Shown: in pieces, positions 56,137 to 64,000 of the stretch | Position numbering within the stretch: position 1 is the stretch's first letter | Layout of the letters: each line of letters starts with the position of its first letter | Origin: Bufo bufo | Lineage: Eukaryota > Chordata > Amphibia > Anura > Bufonidae | Reading direction: 5' to 3' | DNA: 64,000 bases | Assembly: GCF_905171765.1 (NCBI RefSeq) | Contig: NC_053392.1 | Span: forward strand, 338,241,010 to 338,305,009 | The notes under the pieces: model-generated | What the model was told of the DNA's origin: nothing | Databases searched by the model: none | The model's input: the letters and a program-made list of their open reading frames with translations, nothing else | Made by a program: the position numbers and the translations under genes

Positions 56137-56810
56137 ATGCGATTCTTCAGCAGGAAGCAGCAGCCTGGGGAGTCGCTCCGCGATTTTGCTCTGTCCTTGC
56201 AAGAGACCCTGAGGGATGTGGTCCAGGTGGACCCCAAGGAAGCTGAAGACCAGGACAGTACTCTTAGAGAACAGTTCATTGCTGGTATAAGTACTGAGCA
56301 TTTAAAGGGCCAGCTGAGGATGCTGTCAGCTCAACACCCAAATTGTGCATTTTTGGACTTTAAAGAGCTGGCCATTAGCATTCTAGGTCAGAACCCGGCC
56401 GCAGGGCCAGCAGCCTCACCTGAACCTCAGGTTTGTCAACCAAAAACTGTCAATGTGGGGCCGGCTGGAGTCAGTCAAGCCACTCAGGCTCCAGTAACAG
56501 ATGTAGTGGCAGCGCTAATGGAGCAGGTGAACCATCTCACTCTGAGCTTAGAGAAAGTATGTAAGAAAATAGAGGAGTGGAAGAAACCATTGTTGTTAGA
56601 AGATGAAGGCCCTTTTCCTCCAAGGCTCCCCCCTGCATATAGGGATGTATACCCAAAGGAACCTGATGGACGACGAGTTATCGGTCTAGAAATCGAAAGC
56701 AGCCTGTTTGTCACTATTGCAAAAAATATGGACATACTGAATCAATGTGCTGGCAGTTAAACGGGCATCCCCTGAGGCAGAGGACCGTCCCTCGGGAGGT
56801 AGAACAGTAG
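56137..56810 (+). pseudogene. gag of retroelement 3 (frameshifted)
   Basis: Capsid-like frame: MRFFSRKQQPGESLRDFA through LREQFIAGI to FKELAISILG, typical of Ty3/gypsy-type gag. The frame then wanders: a CX2CX4HX4C knuckle (CHYCKKYGHTESMC) lies at 56709-56750 in a different frame, and the protease continues in a third. So there are two frameshifts close to the nucleocapsid. The true start may lie upstream and be replaced by the minisatellite. Confidence 0.75.
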
Positions 56811-57670
56811 GTCCAAAGGATCCAAGCTGGATGCCTAAATACGTGGGATCCCGTCCAAAAATTAAAATATGTATCCATGGGATACCCTTTGAAGCCCTGC
56901 TGGATACGGGGTCACAGGTCACCACCATCCAACGACCTGCCTTTGACAAGTTCTGGGATCCAAGTCTCCTCACCCAGCCACCAGAGTCCTGGCTAGATAT
57001 CATTGCCAGCAACAGTAAGCCAGTGAAAGTCCATGGGTACTGGGAACCTACTCTTCAGGTAGGAGAGGCCACCTTACCACAGCAAGGTGTGATTGTGGTA
57101 CAAGCAGGAGATAAAGGAGGACACCCTGTGATCCTAGAGACTAATGTCCTTAAAAACTGTTACTCCGAAGTGATTGAAGCATTGAACCAAGCTATATCCT
57201 CAGCCTCGCCTGCTGCTAGAAGGGTCATTCAAAAGACTATCAGCGTACTGTGCGCTCAACAAAGGTTCGCCAACAAAAAAGGGGAAATCTGTACTGTCCG
57301 GATCCGGGACAACTGGCCGGTAATTCTGCCTCCGAATTCCCAGATCATCCTGTGGTGCCGTGCGGTGTTGGGCCAGGACTATCAAGCCCTAGTGGAACCT
57401 ATCCAGATTGAGAATCATCCCTTCGTACGGACAGCCAAGAGTCTGGTGACCGTGTCCCAAGGTAAAGTGCCTGTCCGTTTAATTAATTTTGGTGATCACC
57501 CCGTTACTCTTTTTAAGCACTGCCCCGTTGCTCAGCTTTTCCAGGTGTCTTTCCAGGATGTGATCCGTCTGCCTGCCACAGAGGCGTTCCAGACCACACA
57601 GAGCAGCAGCGCCACCGCCAGCGCCCTGACAACATCCTGGTGGGAAGAGCTTCATGTGGGGAGCTCCTAA
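56811..57670 (+). pseudogene. Protease and RT-leader region of retroelement 3
   Basis: Aspartic protease with the motif ALLDTGSQVTTI at about 56897-56932, which would cleave the polyprotein. A linker of about 200 codons follows (FANKKGEICTVRIRDNWPVI). The reverse transcriptase fingers and palm that should follow are absent, and the frame ends at 57670. Confidence 0.78.
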
Positions 57671-58809
57671 AAAAAAAGCTGACCGAACCCCCTGTTCTGG
57701 GTTGCCCAGATTATCAGAAGCCGTTCCACCTCTACACAGATGCTAGTAAAAGAGGCCTGGGGGCCGTGTTGGCTCAAGTGCAAGATAACAAAGAGAGGGT
57801 AATTGCCTACACCAGCAGATCCCTGAAGGGAGCTGAGAAGAACGACCAGAACTACAGTTCCTTCAAGCTGGAGTTTCTTGCCTTAGTGTGGGCTGTGACC
57901 GAAAAGTTCAAAGACTATCTCGCTGCCACACCATTTGTTGCCTTTACGGACAATAACCCCCTGGCGCATGTGAATACCGGCAGATTAGGGGCTCTGGAGC
58001 AAAGATGGGCCTCCCGCCTTGCCAACTATGACTTCACTGTGAAATACCGGGCAGGCCGCTCCAATGACAATGCTGATGCCCTGTCTCGGCTCCCCACTAC
58101 GGAAGCCCCAGATGAACCAAGGGGTGCCTGGGAAGAAGTGGAAATGCCGGCGTTTTACAGTAAATTTGCCCAGCAGGATAATATCCGCACTGAAAACCAC
58201 TCCGCTGCTGATCCTTCCTCATCAGATAATCCTGAGTCCAGGGGTGACCAAGAAAGGTGGATTAAGCTCCAGTCCGAAAGTAGAGTCCACGGTGAACTAC
58301 TCGACTTCCTTACCAGTGGGAGAACTCCTGAAAGAGTCCGCAGGAAGAGTGCAGACCCAGAACTAATGAGACTGTGGAGACATCGCCACCAACTCTTCCT
58401 TCAAAAAGGCCTGTTGATCAGGAGGAGCCTGGATCCAGTGTCCTGTGATAGGATATATCAGATCCTCATACCAATCCGAGATGCCAGTCTGGTGTTAGAA
58501 ATGTATCACAACCAGTCTGGACACTTCGGCGTGCAGAAGACTGAGGCCACCATTCGCAGAAGATTCTATTGGATTGGGATGAGAGAAGACATTGAGAGAT
58601 GGTGCTGAGAATGCACTGCCTATGCTGTGGGGCAAAGTAAACGCCATGACCAAAGGGCGCCTCTCCATCCTATTGTAAGTAAAACTCCTTTAGAACTTGT
58701 TGGTATTGATCATGTGAAGTTGGAGCCGAGTCGCTCAGGGTATACTTATGCCATGACCATTATTGATCATTTCACTAAGTTTGTCGTAGCAGTGCCTGTG
58801 AAAACCTGA
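57640..58809 (+). pseudogene. RNase H and N-terminal integrase of retroelement 3
   Basis: The frame begins at the end of RT (LKKKLTEPPVLGCPDY). RNase H shows FHLYTDASKRGLGAVLAQ, LEFLALVWAV, FTDNNPL and NADALSRLP. The integrase zinc domain follows (YHNQSGHFGVQKTEATIRRRFYWIGM), with an in-frame TGA at 58606-58608. The first part of the catalytic core has ELVGIDHVKLEP. The frame stops at 58807-58809, where a frameshift is needed. Confidence 0.88.
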
Positions 58810-59936
58810 CAGCTAAGACTACAGCAGAGGCGTTCTGGAAGCATTTTCTTCTGCCCTACGGCTGCCCAGAGAGAATCCTCACCGACCAAGGGTCTGCGTT
58901 TGAGTCACAGCTGTTCCAAGAGATGTGCCTGCTACATAATTGCCAGAAAGTCCGGACCACCGCCTATCATCCGCAAGATAACGGACTCTGTGGAAAGATG
59001 AATCAAACTCTCATTGAAATGCTGAGAGTAGTACCCCCAGAGACAAGGGGTAATTGGCCTACTCTGCTGCCACAACTCATGTATACCTATAACAACACAA
59101 TTCACTGCTCCACCGGTTACACACCTTTCTATCTGATGTTCGGCCGCCAAGGGAGGTTGCCTGCTGATTACTCCCTAGATATACAAGTGCCTGATGTCAT
59201 TAACCCACTACCAAAGACTGATTGGGTAGTGGAGCACCAAAGACGTCTCCTCAATGCCAAAGAGATCGTTCAGTAACGCATGGAGAATGCCCGGGAATGA
59301 CAGCAAAGAGACTATGACCTGGCTGCTCATGCGGAACCCTTAGCTCTAGGAGACCTGGTGTGGTTGAAGAACAACCATCGAACCAGTAAATTGGACAGTA
59401 AGTGGGAAAGGATTCCCTATGTCATTTCTGCCATTCCTAACGCTGAGGCTCACATTTACCAAATCTCCAGAGAAGGTAAAGGCTCCCAAATTGTACATAG
59501 AAATCGTTTAAAGCCCTGTATAGAAGGAGAGCCTGCAGCAGCGGACATTGAGCCAGAGTCTCCTGAGCCCGAGTTGCCAGCCCAACCTGCTGATCCTATG
59601 CAGGCTGTTGAGAACCTGATATATGATAAAGATCCACTTCATTGGTTTCTCACACCCTGGTTAAACCTGGTAGTACCAGCTCCTGTTCTAGCGGGTTCTC
59701 CATCCCAGGAGGAACCCACTTCAGCTCCTGCTATTTCTCCACCTCAGAATGACCTGTCCCAGAGTGTACCTGAAAGAGCTCCAGAGCCTGTGGACTCCTC
59801 CAACCCTCCTGAACCAAGTCAGGAGGAATCTCCGCCAGTAAGAAGGTCCACGCGGTCTACCAAGGGGCACCTACCTGTGAGATTTGGAGACTACATTATG
59901 GGCCCAGGTAGCCCCTCACGGGAAACCCCTGTTTAA
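58810..59936 (+). pseudogene. Integrase core and C-terminus of retroelement 3
   Basis: Continues in a new frame with LPYGCPERILTDQGSAFESQ and YHPQDNGLCGKMNQTLIEML, the second aspartate and glutamate region of the DDE integrase. In-frame stops at about 59273-59275 and 59297-59299 split it. The C-terminal domain (GDLVWLKNNHR) and a proline-rich tail ending PVRFGDYIM run to TAA at 59934-59936. No chromodomain. Confidence 0.85.
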
Positions 59937-60311
59937 CCCTTTACAAGACCAGGGTACGGACTCATTTTCATTCTTTGAGCCTCCAGGGACTTATGTGATA
60001 TTTGCATTTTCTATGGGACTGCTGTGTTTTATTATGGACAATTGCACTTCAATTTTATTATGTACTATCCTGGTATTCCTTAATACGCTGCCCCAGGTCA
60101 GCGCCCCCTGTTCCCTTATATTATCCTGAGAGAATTGAGCGACGCCCCTTTTCACCGCACTTTCCAGTGGAACTGTTTGGTATATTTATGCTGCTAACGT
60201 GGTGTTTACTGTATATGCCTGTTCTCCATTTTGTCTTTCAGGCTGCAGTTTCCAGCTGGGCGGACCCCTTTATGTTGCGCAGAGGACGGGTAACGTCATA
60301 GCATGGGGGTA
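59937..60311. other. Non-coding stretch between integrase and the LTR
   Basis: Hydrophobic chance frames (59884-60129 and 60002-60301) lie here. I see no envelope features such as a signal peptide with cysteine spacing or a cleavage site. A purine-rich GCATGGGGGTA precedes the LTR. Confidence 0.5.
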
Positions 60312-61047
60312 TGTAGTGTCCCACTAGTAAGGGTGGGCACTACACAAGGGTTAACATGTCTATTGCATTAATGTAATGTTTAATGTTCATTTCCCTGTGT
60401 TATCTGGGTGTCAGGCCTGTTAGGGTGTAGTTCAGCCTCCTAGACGTTAAAGGGAGATAGAGAGCCCTAAGTATATAAAGGTAGGCCCAGACAGGGAAGG
60501 GTCAGTGTAGTCCAGGTGGCTAGAAGTGTAACCTAGTCAGCCTGAAGTTCCTGAGTCTAAGTTTAGCTCAGAAGAGGAACCCCAGAAGAAGAACTTTCCT
60601 CCTGGGAGAAACCTGCAGTTACCCTCAAGCCAAGCAGAGACAGTGCAACTAGCTAAGATAAGTAAGCTGATGGGCAGAGGAGTCCTTAACTTAATGCAAG
60701 GATAAATACGGGAGGAAGATTATTTGCCAAGGATAAAAGCCAGCATTTAGGCATCCGGGCCTTGGGATAGAAACCAGACAGGAGTTCTAAAGAACAGTGT
60801 ACACTATTTCTGAGGAGAAGGTACAACCTGATTCTGAGTGTGTTGTTGATTACCCTCTGAGTATCTTGCACAGAATTATACCTGCTAGTATTTGAAATAA
60901 GCCTGCTTGTGAAGCACTTGATATAAGGGGCTGCATTACCATCTTGTTGTACAAAGTTGGACTGTTATAAGTAAAGCAACGTTTGGTTCACTATACCACC
61001 TGTGTACCTCACTTATTGCTATTGAAAACCGGTGTGCCACCGTTACA
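60312..61047 (+). repeat. LTR of retroelement 3, followed by a primer-site-like sequence
   Basis: Starts TGTAGTGTCCCACTAG and ends CCACCGTTACA, 736 bp. A TATATAAAG promoter motif sits at about 60472-60480. Just after its end comes TGGCGTCACGATCC, which looks like a primer binding site. That is expected after a 5' LTR, not a 3' LTR. Confidence 0.7.
60472..60480 (+). promoter_or_regulatory. TATA box in the LTR of retroelement 3
   Basis: TATATAAAG in the context CCTAAGTATATAAAGGTAGG, with an AG-rich transcript start region following. Confidence 0.55.
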
Positions 61048-61389
61048 GGCACTGGCGTCACGATCCTTAAAGGGACCTTGCCCCAGGCACTCAAAACACC
61101 TGCAACATCCAGGGCACCTCATCCACCATCAAGCCTGGTCCCTACATACAGAGTGTGCCCCAGAGGAACTTTGTGTCAGCCTCTCCTTCACTGTCGCATG
61201 CCTGCCCAGGGTTCTCTTATGAACAGTGAGTAACCCTTGATTGCCCATAACCGTGACCTCACTTCGCAATACCCTGCAGGTCTGGCGTGCTGCACGTGCA
61301 GTTGCTGCATTGTCTTCCTCCCTGTCAGCTACTGGGCCGCTGGAGACGCCTTTCATCTGTGGTGATGGATGAACAGGAGGTCTCTGCCC
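61048..61389. other. Leader-like sequence after the LTR
   Basis: Begins with the primer-site-like TGGCGTCACG. No gag follows. It ends at the start of the next LTR-like repeat, so it may be the 5' leader of a second, truncated element copy. Confidence 0.4.
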
Positions 61390-61997
61390 TGTCACGATGT
61401 TGAGGGCGACGCAGGGATTCCTAGACTTTTAGGTTCGTGGGTATGAGCCCCCTTACCTTTGAAGGCGTCTCATACAGCCAGGAGACTAGGGCTATTTTAG
61501 GGAAGCTTTAGGAGGTGACGAGCTCCCTTTTCCCTGCCTATGGCCTAGTACTTGGTGACATTGTACGGTGGGGAGTTTCCCCCACTCCCCATCGCGACAG
61601 TATGTCAAACTTGGATGGCCCTTAGATCTCATCCATTCACAGAGGAAGCATCTCACATGCAAGGCAGACAAACCAAAACTGATCTCAGTCTCAAGGCCAA
61701 AGTATATAAAGAGACCTGAGACCACACCCAACTCAACACTTTGCTCCAGCCAGTGAATTAACCCCACCCACACCACACAGGAGGGAGGGAGACAGTACTT
61801 AAAGGGGAATTGCACACACAAGCAAAAAGGCAACAGGTTGCCGCAGACAACAGCATGCATGGCCAGCAAGTCACGGCGCACTCAGCAAAACCCGTGACAC
61901 TGCCACAACATGCCAAAACAGCAACATGTTGCCACCGGCAACAGGCGTGGCAACAGGCGTGGCAACAGTGTCACAGCGTACACCATAGGCCGTGACA
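61390..61997. repeat. Probable solo LTR beside the BEL/Pao pol
   Basis: 608 bp with inverted ends TGTCACGATG and GGCCGTGACA. It contains GTATATAAAG at about 61681-61690 on the plus strand. It truncates the minus-strand BEL/Pao pol at 61998. No clear target duplication, so orientation and identity are uncertain; it could also be the BEL element's own LTR. Confidence 0.5.
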
Positions 61998-64000
61998 GAT
62001 GCCAACCCTTGCAGGGCTTATGGCTCAAAGGTAATATCTGAGCTGTATGAACTACATAGGGTATAGCACAAAAAAGCAACATCCAGGTGGAGAACCTGCC
62101 AAAGCGATGGGATTTGAGTTGGTGGTCTGTAGTCACTGTACGTAGAGTAGATACTTCGGGTTGGATTTCTTCATCTGTATCTGGGTCTACTGATTCGAAT
62201 GTGTCGAATTCGATGTTGCAAGTCTTTGAACGGCACAAGAATGCAGGACCTGTAAACCATGTTGTGTCCTTAAGGTGGCTTGGTGCGATGGATCTAGTCG
62301 TGTGGACCACATGATTAGGCTGTGTGGGCACGTAGTTCCACTGTTTAGGACAAGTGGATCTTCTGATCCTTAGAACCCGATTGCAGATGTGGACGTAAAA
62401 CGCCTGCTTTCGTTGCAGATATATCCTAGGACTAACTTGCTGTCAGTATAAAACTCGACTTCTTCAATTTCTAGAAGTTAATTCCAGAAGTTATAAGTTC
62501 AGCCAACTCCACTGCAAGCACAGCAGCGCAGAGTTCCAGTCTGGGTATCGTGTGTTCGCGGAGTGGCGCCAGTTTGGTCCGGTTCATGACAAATCCTATA
62601 TTGCATTTTTCTATGACATCAATGGTCTGTAGGTATGCTATGGCAGCAATTGCCTTGACTGAAGCATTGCAGAAGATGTATAGTCTTTGCATCTTGACTT
62701 CACTAGATGGCACGGAAGCATATGGTCGTGCCACATGAAGGCTGGTCAAAACTTCAAGAGACTTCTTTTAACCTGTCCACAGGTCCTTTTTCTCCTTAGG
62801 AAGCAGATCATCCCAATCAGATGTCTCTGTGGTGAAGTCCCTTAGCATAATTTTACCTTGGATGGTAACAGGCGCTACGAACCCCAGAGGATCATACAAG
62901 CTGTTTATGGTGGACAGAACTGCCTTTAAATCCCAGAGCAAACAGAGGCTCTGTTGCGTGGGAAGGGAGTCGGTACTAAGATCCAGATTCTTTATATCAC
63001 TTGAATGGTCTTGGGGTGAAAAGGCTTCCATTAACTCATGGCTGTTGGAGGCAATTTTGTGCAACCTCAGATTTGATAGAGCGAGCATTTCTTGAGCCCT
63101 TTTTAGAAGACTGATTGCGGTCTCGTTCGTGGATGTGGATTTTAAGCAGTCGTCCACGTAGAAATCTTTTTCCACAAAGGATCTTACATCTGACCCTTAC
63201 TTTGCTTCACCCTCTCGGGCTGAATGTCTGAGACCGTAGATAGCGACTGCAGGGTAAGGACTGTTCCCGAAGATGTGCACTCTCATTCAGTACTCTACAA
63301 TGTCTTCATTGGGGTAGTTGTTGCGGTACCAGAAGAACCTCAAGTAGTTTCTGTGTTCTTCCTTAATGAGGAAGCAGTCGAACATCTGTTGCATGTAGGC
63401 CATAAATGCTATGGAATCTCTGCGGAAGCGGAGAAGTACCTCTAGAAGTCTGTTGTTGAGGTCTGGACCAGACAGTAAGACATCATTTAGCGAAACGCCT
63501 CTGGTGCTTGAGTCAAATACTACTCTTATCTGCCCTGGCTTTTTAGGATGATACATTCCAAATATGGGTAAGTACCAACACTCCTCGGTGTCTTGGAGCG
63601 CAGGTGCCATTTCTGCATGGTTATTCTGGAATAACTCTTCCATGAAAGTAAAGAAATGTTCTTTAATCTCTGGTATCCTCTGAAGTTTGTGTTTGAGGTA
63701 GATAAATTGATTGTAGACAAGTTCTCTGTTGTTAGGTAAGCGTTGGTTTAAACGATAAATGTGCGACCGAGCTTATTGACTGGTCTTTTACTATTCCATG
63801 ATCCATGATCTCCAAGAACAGCCTGTCTTCTATGGACATTGCGACCCTGTTGCCTTCTCTTGTCCTGTGAAAAACTGTGCACCCTGTGATCTTGCTCACC
63901 ATCACAGGCATGGTCTTCACAGGAGGGATCCACGAAAGGACAAGGTGCAGGAGCTCTGTGTGGCAGTTCTTTTATCAGGAAACTGCTGTGATATGGCTGG
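61998..64000 (-). pseudogene. BEL/Pao pol fragment: RT, RNase H and pre-integrase region (runs off the window)
   Basis: Read on the minus strand from 64000 downward. The upstream part, MSIEDRLFLEIM (from about 63836), is in one frame and shifts near 63735. RT blocks follow: WYLPIFGMYHPKKPGQIRVV and SLNDVLLSGPDLNN at about 63570-63470, then FYVDDCL with YVDD at 63149-63160, then LYDPLGFVAPVTIQGK, all in one frame interrupted by stops at 63287-63289 and 62768-62770. The RNase H region has LYIFCNASVKAIAAIAYL and IPRLELCAAVLAVELAEL (62500-62700). The linker before integrase (SHLKDTTWFTGPAFL) is in another frame at about 62275. The YVDD box and the PLGFVAPV block are typical of BEL/Pao. The integrase is lost at the LTR at 61997. 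Confidence 0.88.

Larger units (their letters stand above)
56137..61047 (+). mobile_element. Ty3/gypsy-like retroelement 3, lacking RT core and 5' LTR
   Basis: Gag, zinc knuckle, protease, then RNase H, integrase and an LTR. The reverse transcriptase core is missing between about 57625 and 57665. No LTR is found upstream, where a minisatellite lies instead. Several frameshifts and stops. It has no chromodomain, unlike copies 1 and 2. Confidence 0.8.

Noticed and set aside
55667..56301. Minus-strand frames with repeating HGSAIRVSHAWLL peptides
   Set aside because: Translation of the 56 bp minisatellite; the repeat explains the open frame.
59884..60301. Hydrophobic frames after integrase, a possible envelope gene
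   Set aside because: Too short, with no signal peptide plus cleavage-site pattern and no cysteine-rich ectodomain; overlapping frames are equally hydrophobic.

Overview
This window looks like repeat-dense intergenic DNA from a large vertebrate genome, most likely an amphibian (frog or toad). That guess rests on the mobile-element mix: Tc1/mariner, hAT, palindromic TTAA-target elements, chromodomain Ty3/gypsy, BEL/Pao, a Tx1-like LINE and a Penelope-like element. I found no convincing host gene, tRNA, rRNA or CRISPR array. Almost every long reading frame belongs to a transposon, and most are broken.

Layout. 1-9055: a Tc1 element carrying three insertions. A TTAA element sits in its left terminal repeat, a 5.6 kb chromodomain Ty3/gypsy element (2400-7960) in its transposase, and a 735 bp palindromic TTAA element (8247-8981) in its right terminal repeat. 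9056-11047: one MITE and otherwise unrecognised DNA. 11052-16890: a TTAA element split by a second Ty3/gypsy copy (11317-16737) with a perfect 5 bp target duplication. 16895-22289: several MITE and hAT elements plus a LINE scrap. 22296-26540: a satellite built around a short inverted repeat, then a tandem array of about 755 bp palindromes.

26596-53411 is one old Tc1 element swollen to 27 kb by nested insertions. It holds half of a TTAA element, then a minus-strand autonomous hAT transposon in at least three coding pieces. The hAT contains a 93 bp tandem array that was hit by an 8.0 kb Tx1-like LINE (28368-36366). It also contains a non-autonomous hAT (37307-40633), which holds another hAT (37531-39706), which holds a foldback element. 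Finally it contains a probable solo LTR (41724-49970), itself split by a Penelope-like element (42035-49215).

The Penelope-like element is the standout. Its two reading frames are intact (310 and 759 codons), the second with reverse transcriptase and GIY-YIG endonuclease. It has two almost identical 1,584 bp pseudo-LTRs, a hammerhead-ribozyme fold in each, and an inverted copy of its 3' tail at its 5' side. 53412-64000: an L1-like ORF1 scrap, a 56 bp minisatellite, a Ty3/gypsy-like element that has lost its reverse transcriptase core, a probable solo LTR, and a BEL/Pao pol on the minus strand that runs off the window.

All family assignments come from reading motifs by eye; no database search was run.
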